Below, in pieces: positions 37,818-47,483 of a DNA stretch of 64,000 nt. Made by a program: the position numbers and the translations under genes. The DNA lies in contig CACKXQ010000004.1 of the NCBI GenBank assembly GCA_902604245.1, positions 1 to 64,000 of the forward strand, read 5' to 3'. This stretch comes from an uncultured Pelagibacteraceae bacterium. Its GTDB lineage: Bacteria; Pseudomonadota; Alphaproteobacteria; Pelagibacterales; Pelagibacteraceae. Position 1 is the first letter of the stretch. Every line of letters starts with the position of its first letter. The notes under the pieces are model-generated. The model did not search any database. It was given only the letters and a program-made list of their open reading frames with translations, and had not been told where the DNA came from.

Positions 37818-39098
37818 CTAATTTTCAATAGCTTTATGATTAGGCTTGCTCCATTCTTTTCCTTTAAACATTACATTCCATTGCAACCAAGGAAAAAGCT
37901 TTGATTTCATTTGCCAGTATAAAGAACTAGGTTTTGTTGGATCAAATGGCAAACTTGGAGTTACTTTTCCACCATAACAAAATTCTGCTAACATAACTTT
38001 ACCGTATGCAACTGTAAGAGGGCAGGCTCCATATCCATCATAAAGTCTATATGCTTCAGATGATTTATTGATATCTTTAATTATATTGTGAGCCACTATT
38101 GGAGCTTGTTTTCTAACTGCTGCACCTGTTTTTGCATTAGGTGCATTCATTACATCTCCTAAACTATAAATATTTTCATATTTAGTATGTCTCAACGTCC
38201 CTTCTTTATGATCTACATCAACCCATCCACCAGCATCAGCTAATGGACTATTCTTAATAAAGTCAGGAGAAGTTTGTGGTGGCGTTACATGAATAAAATC
38301 AAATTTCTTCGTAACCTCTTTAGAATTTCCATCTTTATCCGATTGTTTGAATACAGCTTCTTTGGCCTCACCATTAACTGAAATTAAATTATGCTGGAAA
38401 CTTCTTTTAATACCATATGAATCACATATTTCATTTAGTGGACCTTGAAAGTGAGGCACACCAAAAATAACTGGTTTTGCACATAGAAATTCTAAATTAC
38501 TATCTTTAAGAGCTCCTTTTTTCTTTAAGTGATCAGCAGCTAAGTAAGCTATTTTTTGAGGTGCTCCTGCACACTTAATTGGCATTGGAGGTTCAGTAAA
38601 TAATAAATTTCCTCCCTGCAAATTCTTTAAACATTCCCATGTATAAACAGCCATATCTGAACTATAATTGGTACAAACATTATTTTTTCCTAAAGTTTCT
38701 TTTAACCCTGCCACTCCATCAAAGTTAATTTTTAAACCAGGACAAACTACTAAGTAATCATAAGAATATTCACCGCCTGAAGTCTTCACCGAATTAGACT
38801 CTGGAGAAAAACTTTCAGCATATTCTTTAATCCAATTAACATAATTAGGCATTACAGATGACATTGGCTTTATGGTGCTGTTTACATCATAAGCACCTGC
38901 GCCTACTAAAGTCCATGCAGCTTGATATAAAGATTTTTCTGAAGGTTCTATTATTGATATTGATAAGTCAGACTTTAAACTTTTAAGCCTTGTAGCAACT
39001 GATATACCAGCGCATCCGCCACCGATAATCAAAATGTTTGAGTGATTAGTGTTATTCATATCAAAAAATCTAACACTTATAATCTGCTTAAGATACAC
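37818..39098 (-). CDS. sqr: Sulfide:quinone oxidoreductase (SQRDL-like; likely start ATG at 39059)
   Basis: ILIIGGGCAGISVATRL; PPMPIKCAGAPQKIAYLA; YGACPLTVAYGKVMLAEF. Confidence 0.9.
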   Translation of the reverse strand: MYLKQIISVRFFDMNNTNHSNILIIGGGCAGISVATRLKSLKSDLSISIIEPSEKSLYQAAWTLVGAGAYDVNSTIKPMSSVMPNYVNWIKEYAESFSPESNSVKTSGGEYSYDYLVVCPGLKINFDGVAGLKETLGKNNVCTNYSSDMAVYTWECLKNLQGGNLLFTEPPMPIKCAGAPQKIAYLAADHLKKKGALKDSNLEFLCAKPVIFGVPHFQGPLNEICDSYGIKRSFQHNLISVNGEAKEAVFKQSDKDGNSKEVTKKFDFIHVTPPQTSPDFIKNSPLADAGGWVDVDHKEGTLRHTKYENIYSLGDVMNAPNAKTGAAVRKQAPIVAHNIIKDINKSSEAYRLYDGYGACPLTVAYGKVMLAEFCYGGKVTPSLPFDPTKPSSLYWQMKSKLFPWLQWNVMFKGKEWSKPNHKAIEN

Positions 39099-39190
39099 GT
39101 CTTATAAGTTGTTTTTTCAAACTTAAATATCGTTGATAAACCTAATCAATAATTTATAATAGTTCTAATTAATTAAAAGGAGAGTGAAGA

Positions 39191-39850
39191 ATGTTAAAAA
39201 TAAACAGTATGTGTCCTGATTTTCAATGTAAAACTACAGAGGGAGATATCTCTTTTCATGAGTGGCTTGGAGATAGTTGGGGCGTATTATTTTCTCACCC
39301 AAAGGATTTTACACCAGTTTGTACTACAGAATTAGGTTCATTAGGACAAATGAAAGCTGAGTTTGATGCAAGAAATGTAAAAGTAATCGGACTAAGTGTA
39401 GATGGAGTTGAGGATCACAAAAAATGGTTAGAAGATATCAAAGATGTATCTGGAACGATGCCTGATTATCCTATTATCGCTGATGAAGATTTAAAAGTTG
39501 CAAAACTTTTCAATATGTTAGAAGCCGATGCAGGAACAACTTCAATGGGAAGAACAGCAGTTGATAATGAGACTGTTAGAACTATTTTTGTTGTAAGACC
39601 AGATAAAAGAATTGGACTTTATTTAACTTACCCAATGGCTACAGGTAGAAATTTCCATGAAATTTTAAGAGCCATAGACTCAATGCAACTTACTGCAAAA
39701 CATAGAGTTGCTACTCCAGCTAATTGGAAAAAAGGTGAAGATGTAGTAATTCTTCCTGCTGTAAAAGACGACGAGGCTAAAAAAATATATCCAGATGGAT
39801 GGGAAACAGTTAAGCCTTATTTAAGAAAAGTTCCAGATCCAACAAAGTAA
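39191..39850 (+). CDS. 1-Cys peroxiredoxin (Prx6 type)
   Basis: FSHPKDFTPVCTTELGSLG; RTIFVVRPDKRIGLYLTYPMATGRNFHEILRAID. Confidence 0.93.
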   Translation: MLKINSMCPDFQCKTTEGDISFHEWLGDSWGVLFSHPKDFTPVCTTELGSLGQMKAEFDARNVKVIGLSVDGVEDHKKWLEDIKDVSGTMPDYPIIADEDLKVAKLFNMLEADAGTTSMGRTAVDNETVRTIFVVRPDKRIGLYLTYPMATGRNFHEILRAIDSMQLTAKHRVATPANWKKGEDVVILPAVKDDEAKKIYPDGWETVKPYLRKVPDPTK

Positions 39851-39873
39851 TAAGGATTTAGGATTAATTTATT

Positions 39874-39907
39874 ATCTCGGTTCTAGTTTAATAATTAGAA
39901 CTGAGAT
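39874..39907. terminator. Bidirectional terminator-like hairpin between convergent genes
   Basis: ATCTCGGTTCTA / TAGAACTGAGAT, 12 bp with one G-U. Confidence 0.55.
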
Positions 39908-39911
39908 TAAA

Positions 39912-40610
39912 TTAAAATCTTTTATATTTTTTCATTGAAATATTTGCCAACAGAAGGTTTGGATCAATAAATACTTTTGATTGTTTAATTTTCTTAAAAG
40001 ATTTGTAAGCAAAAATTGCTATTGGCAGCTCAGTACAGCCTAGAATAATTTTTTTACATTTAATTTTCATTAAGTAACTTACTGCTGGTCTAATTGCTTT
40101 TTCTGCTTCTTTAATTTTTCCCATTTTAACTAGCTTTATAGATTTATTTACTGAATTTTTTTGTAAACTTTTGTTAGGACTTACTAAATTAAAATTTTTA
40201 TCAAAATATTTATTATAAACTTTAGTACTTAATGTAGCCTCAGTAGATAAGATACCAATCTTAGAGTTTTTTTTACAGTTTTTTGATGTATCCAAGTAAA
40301 CTTCTTTAGGCATACTAAGTATTGGTATTTTAACTTTTTTTTTTAAATCATCGTACCAATAATGAGCTGTATTGCAGGGCATTACTATGAATTTACAATT
40401 ATTTTTTTGCAACATTTTACACCCTTCAACAAGTGAATTTAAAACGTTGTAATATTTTTTTAAATTTTCTGGTCGTTTTGGGATGTTAGACTTATTATAT
40501 AAAACAAACATTGGATATTGTTGATCAAGTTTTCCAGCATTTATTTTTGCAAGTTTATTACAAAAATCTAATCCGGCCTGTGTTCCCATTCCTCCAAGAA
40601 TACCAATCAT
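39912..40610 (-). CDS. Aspartate/glutamate racemase family protein
   Basis: GILGGMGTQAGLDF; VMPCNTAHYW; ILGCTELPI (both catalytic Cys). Confidence 0.9.
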   Translation of the reverse strand: MIGILGGMGTQAGLDFCNKLAKINAGKLDQQYPMFVLYNKSNIPKRPENLKKYYNVLNSLVEGCKMLQKNNCKFIVMPCNTAHYWYDDLKKKVKIPILSMPKEVYLDTSKNCKKNSKIGILSTEATLSTKVYNKYFDKNFNLVSPNKSLQKNSVNKSIKLVKMGKIKEAEKAIRPAVSYLMKIKCKKIILGCTELPIAIFAYKSFKKIKQSKVFIDPNLLLANISMKKYKRF

Positions 40611-40670
40611 AAATTTACTTTGAATTTTGTTTTAATAATAACAATATACAACTATATTTTATAAACAATT

Positions 40671-41423
40671 ATGCAAGATATTTATATTGATGATATAGGT
40701 TCAGGATATCCACTAGTTTTAGTTCATGGATATCTAGGATCATCAGAAATGTGGAAACTCCAAAAAAATTATCTGCATAAAAAATTTAGAATTATTGCAC
40801 CAGCTTTACCAGGGTTTGGTGAAAGCTTTAATGCAAAATCTTTAAATAGTATTAGTTTAATGGCTAAATTCATTATCCAACAAATTGATTTAAAAAATAT
40901 AGACAAGTTTAATTTAATGGGTCACTCGATGGGTGGAATGATAGTACAAGAAATTGCAAATCTATCTGGAAATAGAATTAATAAATTGATTTGTTTCGCT
41001 ACTGGGCCTATTGGTGACATCCCAGGAAGATTTGAACCTATAAATACATCGATAAAAAAGCTGGGTGAGGAAGGAATTAAGGAACAAGTAAAAAGAATAC
41101 CACCAAAGTGGTTTGTTGAAGGAGATCAAGCCAAAAATTATTATTTATGTGAAAAAGCAGTTAAAAAAATATCTGAAGAAACAGCGCGTAACGCCCTAAT
41201 AGCCATGAGAGACTGGAATGGATTAGAAAATTTAAAAAAAATAAAAAACAAAACCTTGATAATTTGGGGAGATAAAGACAAATCTTATAATTTTGAACAA
41301 GTCTCAACACTTAACAATAATATTCCTGATAGTGATTTAAAAATATTTAAGAACTGCTGTCACAATGTACATCTTGAGCAGCCTCAGAAATTTAACCAGG
41401 TTGTTGAGGAATTTCTTATTTAA
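40671..41423 (+). CDS. Alpha/beta hydrolase
   Basis: LVHGYLGSSEMW; LMGHSMGGMIVQE nucleophile elbow; CHNVHLEQP. Confidence 0.9.
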   Translation: MQDIYIDDIGSGYPLVLVHGYLGSSEMWKLQKNYLHKKFRIIAPALPGFGESFNAKSLNSISLMAKFIIQQIDLKNIDKFNLMGHSMGGMIVQEIANLSGNRINKLICFATGPIGDIPGRFEPINTSIKKLGEEGIKEQVKRIPPKWFVEGDQAKNYYLCEKAVKKISEETARNALIAMRDWNGLENLKKIKNKTLIIWGDKDKSYNFEQVSTLNNNIPDSDLKIFKNCCHNVHLEQPQKFNQVVEEFLI

Positions 41424-41543
41424 ATCGGCCATTTTAGGCTTTTGCATAGCAGTATTTACATTTTAGCTTATTAGAAATGTTGACTCTAAATTTAAAACAA
41501 AGTTAGATTTTATTTATAAAAAAATAACTTAAATGGGGAAAAT

Positions 41544-42506
41544 ATGAATATAATCAAAAAATTTCTTGTGGCTGGAGTAATTTCATTATTTGTACCAGCC
41601 TCAAGTTTTGCTGAAAAAGTAAAAATTGGTGATCCTGGTTGGACGGGCGCAACTGCAATTGCAAATTTACTTGCTGCTGTTGTCATTGACAAAATGGGTG
41701 GTGAAGCCGAGCTAGTTCCAGGAAACAATACTGCAATTTATGGAGCGATTGATAGAAGCAAAGGTGAAATCGAAGTTCACCCTGATATTTGGCTACCAAA
41801 TCAAGAAGCTTATACAAAAGATTTAGTACCAAAAGGAACATTAAAATTAAGCAAAAATCCTTATGAGGGAAATCAAGGTTATTGTGTTTCTCAACAATTT
41901 GCAAAAAAAATGAATATTACTGCAATAGAAGATTTGGGGAGACCAGAAGTTGTTAAAGCAATGGATAGTGATGGAAATGGAAAAGGTGAGTTTTGGATTG
42001 GTGCTGACGGATGGGCTTCAGCAAATGTAAACCAAGTAAAACTTAGAGACTATAAACTTTACGATGCTGGTATAGAGCCAATAAGAGCTGCTGAAGCTGT
42101 TAAAAATGCTAGAGTTTTAGACTCGATCAAAAAGGGTGAGGGTTACGCATTTTACTGCTACAAACCTCATGCTATTTGGGGAATGGCTGATGTAGTTATG
42201 TTGGAAGAACCAAAGTATGATCCAGCTAAATATAAAATGATTCAACCAAAAGCAGATGCAGATTGGTATCAAAAATCATATGTAGCTTCAAAGGATGCTT
42301 TGAAACAAATTCAAATCGGATGGGGAACTTCTTTAGAAAGTAAATCACCAGCGATTGTTGAATTTTTTAAAAATTTCCAGATCACAGCAGATGATGTTTC
42401 TTGGATGGCATACGAAGTATCAGTTCAAAAAAGAGACCCAGGAGAAGTTGCAAGAGACTGGATGGCTAAAAATAAATCAACAGTTGATGGTTGGTTAGGT
42501 CTTTAA
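41544..42506 (+). CDS. proX: Glycine betaine/proline ABC transporter substrate-binding protein
   Basis: OpuAC-like GDPGWTGATAIANLLAAVV...VHPDIWLPNQ. Confidence 0.9.
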   Translation: MNIIKKFLVAGVISLFVPASSFAEKVKIGDPGWTGATAIANLLAAVVIDKMGGEAELVPGNNTAIYGAIDRSKGEIEVHPDIWLPNQEAYTKDLVPKGTLKLSKNPYEGNQGYCVSQQFAKKMNITAIEDLGRPEVVKAMDSDGNGKGEFWIGADGWASANVNQVKLRDYKLYDAGIEPIRAAEAVKNARVLDSIKKGEGYAFYCYKPHAIWGMADVVMLEEPKYDPAKYKMIQPKADADWYQKSYVASKDALKQIQIGWGTSLESKSPAIVEFFKNFQITADDVSWMAYEVSVQKRDPGEVARDWMAKNKSTVDGWLGL

Positions 42507-42528
42507 TTTAGTCAATTTAAATTTATTT

Positions 42529-42555
42529 TACCTGGCGACTTATAGTTGCCAGGTA
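42529..42555 (+). other. Intercistronic hairpin after betaine SBP gene
   Basis: TACCTGGCGACT-tat-AGTTGCCAGGTA, 12 bp with one G-U. Confidence 0.75.
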
Positions 42556-42588
42556 TCATTTTCAATAATATTAAGCTAAAATCCTTTT

Positions 42589-43641
42589 ATGGAAGCTGCT
42601 ATACAGATCCAAAACGTTTGGAAAATATTCGGAAATACATCCAATGATGCATTAGATGCAATCCAAAATAAGAAAATTTCAAAACAAGAAGCTTTAGAAA
42701 AGTATAACTCAGTAATTGGAGTTTCTGATGTTTCGTTTGATGTCAATAAAGGTGAAATCTTTTGTGTTATGGGATTGTCTGGAAGCGGTAAGTCAACACT
42801 TGTAAGGCATATTAATAGATTATTAGAGCCAACATCTGGAAAAATTTTAATAAACAACCAGGATGTAATGCAATTTAATAAAGAAAATTTACAAGAACTT
42901 AGAAATAAAAAAATTGGTATGGTTTTTCAAAATTTTGCATTGATGCCCCACAGATCTGTTTTAGATAATATTGCAATGCCTTTAGAAATAAGAGGAGTAA
43001 GTAAAAACGATAGGTTAGATGCAGCAAATAACATCTTAAATATTGTTGAATTACAAGGGTGGGGTAATAAATACGCACATGAATTATCTGGAGGAATGCA
43101 ACAAAGAGTAGGGTTGGCAAGAGCATTAGCTGCTGATCCTGAATTTTTACTCATGGATGAGCCGTTTAGTGCACTTGATCCGCTTATAAGACGCCAACTT
43201 CAAACAGAGTTTATTAAACTTTCAAAACAAATGAAAAAGACAACTGTGTTTATAACTCATGATCTTGATGAAGCTGTAAGAGTTGGACATAGAATAGCAA
43301 TAATGCGAGATGGAAGAGTAGTTCAAATCGGAACCCCTGAAGAAATAGTTGTAAATCCATCTGATGATTATGTTGCAGATTTTGTAAAAGGAATTTCAAG
43401 ATTAAAAGTTGTTCAGGCTAAAACTATTATGCAACCTTTAGAGCAATATAAAAAAAACTTCGGGGAAAATTTAAGTAATAATGAAAAAGTAAATGAAAAC
43501 GACATATTAAGCAAACTTATTGAAACTTCTGTTTCTAAAGATAAACCAATTGTAGTTGTAAATGATCATAATATGGAAGTTGGAATTATTACTCAATCAG
43601 ACCTATTAAAGGCAGTTGTTGAAGGAAATGAGAATGAGTAA
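42589..43641 (+). CDS. proV: Glycine betaine/proline ABC transporter ATP-binding protein with CBS segment
   Basis: GLSGSGKST; LSGGMQQRVGLARAL; C-terminal CBS-like HNMEVGIITQSDLLKAV. Confidence 0.93.
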   Translation: MEAAIQIQNVWKIFGNTSNDALDAIQNKKISKQEALEKYNSVIGVSDVSFDVNKGEIFCVMGLSGSGKSTLVRHINRLLEPTSGKILINNQDVMQFNKENLQELRNKKIGMVFQNFALMPHRSVLDNIAMPLEIRGVSKNDRLDAANNILNIVELQGWGNKYAHELSGGMQQRVGLARALAADPEFLLMDEPFSALDPLIRRQLQTEFIKLSKQMKKTTVFITHDLDEAVRVGHRIAIMRDGRVVQIGTPEEIVVNPSDDYVADFVKGISRLKVVQAKTIMQPLEQYKKNFGENLSNNEKVNENDILSKLIETSVSKDKPIVVVNDHNMEVGIITQSDLLKAVVEGNENE

Positions 43642-45136
43642 GGAAATTAAAAATTTATCAAGATCCGAACTTATCAAAAATTTTGTAATTTCAAATCCAG
43701 ATTATTATATCAAAGAGTTTAAAAAAATTGGTAGCAAACCATCATACTCTTACTCTTTTAACCTTTTTGCAGCATTGTTTGGACCTGTATGGTTTGGACT
43801 AAGAAATGTATGGAATTATGCTCTGGCATTTCTAATTGTGGAAACATTTGCTGTTGTTCAAATTGTTAGAGGATTATTTGGCAACATCACTAAAGATGCA
43901 GTTGAAAAAATTGACAAAATTCAATCAACTATCGATTTTAGATACAAACAATTAGAGGCTGCAAAAGAAAACAACCCAGAAAAAGTCGAAGTCTACGAAA
44001 GAGCAATTAAATCACTTGAAGAGGCAATGAAAGAATATGTAGTTGATGTTCAGCAAATTGAGGCTTCGGCAATATGGATTACTATTTCAGGAATTTTATT
44101 ATTAATTTTTGTAAAATTTATTCAAGGAATATTAGCCAATACAGTTTTAGAAAAAAGATACTCTGAGTGGTTATCAAATAAATCAATAAGTCCTGGCATG
44201 AAACCAAAAAATTACTTACTTAGTATTGGTTTTACAATAGTGATAATGTTTTTTTCAGTAATACATTATAGTTTCCCAGGTTTCTTCTCAATAATGAATG
44301 ATTTTCCTACTCATCCAGAAATAAGACTTACTTCTATTAAATGGGTAGAAACAATTTTTGATTATGCTGTTATTAAAGGAGACGCAGTATTTACTGCAAT
44401 TACAATTGGAATAAGATCTGTTCTTGATTTTTTAGAATTGTTATTTGTAAAAACACCTTGGATTGTGATCATAACTACCATTGTAGTTTTAACTGCTTTA
44501 TCAGCAGGAATAAGAACCGCAATATACTCTGCAGGATTTTTAGCTTACATGGGTTTTTTGGGATTTTGGGTTAAAGCAATGACCACACTTGCTTTACTTG
44601 GTACAGCTGCAATACTAAGTATTGTTATTGGAATACCTTTAGGAATTTATTGTGCGAGACGTCAAAGATTTTATTCAATGATAAGACCAATAATGGATTT
44701 TATGCAAACTATGCCTGCATTTGTATTTATGATTCCAGTCATTGCGTTTTTTGGAACAGGTAAGGTTGCGGCTGTCATCATTACAATGATTTTTGGAGGA
44801 ACACCTGTTGTTAGACTTACAGTGTTAGGTTTAAGAGGCGTTCCTGAAACTATAAGAGAAGCTGCAATAGCTTATGGTGCATCCAAATGGTATTTGTTAA
44901 GAAAAGTAGATCTACCATTGGCGACACCTTCTATACTTGCTGGTGTAAATCAAACTGTGATGTTAAGTTTAGCAATGGTTGTTGTAGCTTCACTTATCGG
45001 AGCAAAAGGTTTAGGACAAGATGTACTTGAGGCACTTCAATATGCAAATGTTGGACAAGGAATTTTAGCTGGTATTGCAATATTATTTGTTGCTTTAATA
45101 TTGGACAGAGTAGTTCAAGGTAAGAAAAGAGTTTAA
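43616..45136 (+). CDS. proW: Glycine betaine/proline ABC permease with ~200-aa N-terminal extension
   Basis: C-terminal ProW region MQTMPAFVFMIPVIAFFGTGKVAAVI...REAAIAYGASKWYLLRKVDLPLATPSIL. Confidence 0.9.
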   Translation: MLKEMRMSKEIKNLSRSELIKNFVISNPDYYIKEFKKIGSKPSYSYSFNLFAALFGPVWFGLRNVWNYALAFLIVETFAVVQIVRGLFGNITKDAVEKIDKIQSTIDFRYKQLEAAKENNPEKVEVYERAIKSLEEAMKEYVVDVQQIEASAIWITISGILLLIFVKFIQGILANTVLEKRYSEWLSNKSISPGMKPKNYLLSIGFTIVIMFFSVIHYSFPGFFSIMNDFPTHPEIRLTSIKWVETIFDYAVIKGDAVFTAITIGIRSVLDFLELLFVKTPWIVIITTIVVLTALSAGIRTAIYSAGFLAYMGFLGFWVKAMTTLALLGTAAILSIVIGIPLGIYCARRQRFYSMIRPIMDFMQTMPAFVFMIPVIAFFGTGKVAAVIITMIFGGTPVVRLTVLGLRGVPETIREAAIAYGASKWYLLRKVDLPLATPSILAGVNQTVMLSLAMVVVASLIGAKGLGQDVLEALQYANVGQGILAGIAILFVALILDRVVQGKKRV

Positions 45137-45143
45137 TACCTTA

Positions 45144-46310
45144 ATGAATAAAAATGTATGGTTGCTATTTGCAAGCAATGCATGCGCATTTTCAGTTGCA
45201 CCTGTAACAGTGTTTTTAAGTGGAATAATTGGATCTAGCATAAGCCCAATTAAATCTTTGTCGACTTTACCAATGTCGTTATCAATTGTAGGCACAGCTG
45301 TTTTTATAATAGCTGCTTCCAAAATAATGAGTATCACTGGTAGAAAAAAAGGATTTATACTTTCATCCATCACAACCTCATTGTTTGCTTTACTGGCAGC
45401 GTATGCAGTGATGAAACAAAATTTTATTCTTTATTCATTTTCATGCTTTTCACTTGGATTTGGGATGGCATTTGCTCATCAATATCGTTTTGCTGCTGCT
45501 GAAAGTGTAGATAAAAAACAGGCTCCAAAGGCTATTTCCTTATTACTCTTTGCAGGAATTTTATCAGCTCTTTTAGGTCCTAATCTAGCAAATCTTGGAA
45601 AGAATTTAATTTCAGAGGGTTTATATGTCGGCTCTTATTTATGTTTGTCATTTTTAACTTTATCATCAATTATTTTTTTAGTTTTTTATAATGAAAAGAA
45701 AGTTACCGAGAAAAAAAAAATCTCAAGAGGAAGATCAATTTTAGAATTAATTTCTCAACCAAGGTTTCTTCAGGCTTTAGTCTCCTCATCTTTTGCTTAT
45801 GCAGTAATGTCTTTTTTAATGACCGCTACTCCAATAAGCATGCATATTAATGATAATATGTCTTTAAACAGCACCAGTTTTGTAATTCAATTACACATAA
45901 TTAGCATGTTCTTACCGGCATTAGTTACTGGAAATCTAATTAAAAAATTTGGACACAGCAAAATTATGTATTTTGGCGTACTATTTTTTATAATAACAAT
46001 ATTTCTGAGTTATCTTAATCAAACAGTTACAAACTATTTATTTTCATTAATATTTTTAGGTCTTGGATGGAATTTTCTATTTATATCAGGGACAAGCTTA
46101 CTTGTATTAAATTATAGAGAAGAAGAAAGGTTTAGAGCTCAAGGTTTTAATGATTTTATAGTTTTTTCAATTCAAGCTACTGCAAGTTTAACAGCTGGTG
46201 TTGTTTTAAGTTATACTAGCTGGAAAACAATGAATATGCTTTGCATACCTTTTTTAATTATAATAATTTTTACAACACTAAGAGCAGATAGATTATCAAG
46301 AAAAGTTTAA
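45144..46310 (+). CDS. MFS transporter
   Basis: 12 TM pattern, ITGRKKGF loop. Confidence 0.85.
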   Translation: MNKNVWLLFASNACAFSVAPVTVFLSGIIGSSISPIKSLSTLPMSLSIVGTAVFIIAASKIMSITGRKKGFILSSITTSLFALLAAYAVMKQNFILYSFSCFSLGFGMAFAHQYRFAAAESVDKKQAPKAISLLLFAGILSALLGPNLANLGKNLISEGLYVGSYLCLSFLTLSSIIFLVFYNEKKVTEKKKISRGRSILELISQPRFLQALVSSSFAYAVMSFLMTATPISMHINDNMSLNSTSFVIQLHIISMFLPALVTGNLIKKFGHSKIMYFGVLFFIITIFLSYLNQTVTNYLFSLIFLGLGWNFLFISGTSLLVLNYREEERFRAQGFNDFIVFSIQATASLTAGVVLSYTSWKTMNMLCIPFLIIIIFTTLRADRLSRKV

Positions 46311-46374
46311 TTCTTGAAGGCCGTGTCAACTTGTAACAGATATTTCTTATTGTAAGATTATTTTAAAAGCATAT

Positions 46375-46827
46375 ATGCACTTCATGAAATCACACAATAA
46401 ATTTTTAATTATAACTACGTTTTTATTATCAACACTTTTTGCTAATATCGGTTTAGCTGCAGATGTAACAGTGGAAATGTTAAATAGACTGGATAAACAG
46501 TCAAATGTTTTTGAGCCAAAGATAGTAAGAGTAAACGTTGGAGATACAGTTTTTTGGAAAGCCAAAGACAAAGGTCACAACGTTGAATTTATAAAAAAAG
46601 GAGTTCCAGAAGGCGTTGGTAAATTTAAGTCAAAATTCAATAAGGATGTTGAATACAAATTTGAAGTTCCTGGAATTTACGCATACTGGTGCACACCCCA
46701 TAAAAATATGGGTATGATTGGTTTTGTAGTTGTTGGTGATGATAAATCAAACCTAGAAGCAATAAAAAAACTTAGATTTTCGTCAAAATCTAAGAAAATG
46801 GCTCCAGATTTAATAAATTCACTCTAA
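46375..46827 (+). CDS. Pseudoazurin-type blue copper protein
   Basis: Signal peptide; GHNVEF...YAYWCTPHKNMGMIGFVVVGD. Confidence 0.92.
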   Translation: MHFMKSHNKFLIITTFLLSTLFANIGLAADVTVEMLNRLDKQSNVFEPKIVRVNVGDTVFWKAKDKGHNVEFIKKGVPEGVGKFKSKFNKDVEYKFEVPGIYAYWCTPHKNMGMIGFVVVGDDKSNLEAIKKLRFSSKSKKMAPDLINSL

Positions 46828-47483
46828 TTAAATATTAAACTAGTTTTTAACTTTCTTACCCTAATCTGTGAGTTTTTGAACTTACTATCGGTGTGAAAAT
46901 CTCCTGGAAAAGCAATACATTTAATTTTTGCTTTAACAGCAGACTTTAGGCTAATTTCGGTATCTTCAATTGCAATACATTCATCATTTTTCAATTTAAG
47001 TTTCTTTAAACAATGTTTGTAAACTTCTAATTTTGATTTTGTATTTTTATTCCTAGTGGTATTACCAATATAATTAAAATCTTTCTTCTTAAGATATTTT
47101 ACCGTGGATAAAAAAACTGAATCAATATTATTTTTTGTTGTAGATGAAGCAAATCCTATTTTTATTTTGTTTCTCTTACAGTAACTGATAATATTTAAGA
47201 CTCCAGGTCTTGGTTTTATTTTATTTTTTTTTAAATAATTATTAAATATTAATGTTTTTAAATTTCTTATTTTTTTTGCATTAGTAGATGTATTATTTTC
47301 TAAACTGTATTTCCTAACCCTTTTCTCTCCACCTGGTTTTTTTAACATTGATTTATAAATTTTTTTACTCCAGTACCAATTTAATCCTACTTTTTGAAAT
47401 GCTTGATTAAAACAATTTCTTTGTATATCAGAGGTCTCAATAATTGTTCCAATTGAACCAAATAAGACTGCTTTGATTGTCAT
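46824..47483 (-). CDS. HAD-superfamily (CbbY-like) protein with degenerate motif I
   Basis: AVLFGSIGTIIET replaces DxDGT; GFASSTTKNN, SKLEVYKHCL, CIAIEDTEISLKSA conserved. Confidence 0.85.
   Translation of the reverse strand: MTIKAVLFGSIGTIIETSDIQRNCFNQAFQKVGLNWYWSKKIYKSMLKKPGGEKRVRKYSLENNTSTNAKKIRNLKTLIFNNYLKKNKIKPRPGVLNIISYCKRNKIKIGFASSTTKNNIDSVFLSTVKYLKKKDFNYIGNTTRNKNTKSKLEVYKHCLKKLKLKNDECIAIEDTEISLKSAVKAKIKCIAFPGDFHTDSKFKNSQIRVRKLKTSLIFN

Noticed and set aside
41424-41543. Possible riboswitch/terminator before the betaine operon (GGCC...GGCT)
   Set aside because: Pairing is weak and I could not build a known riboswitch consensus.
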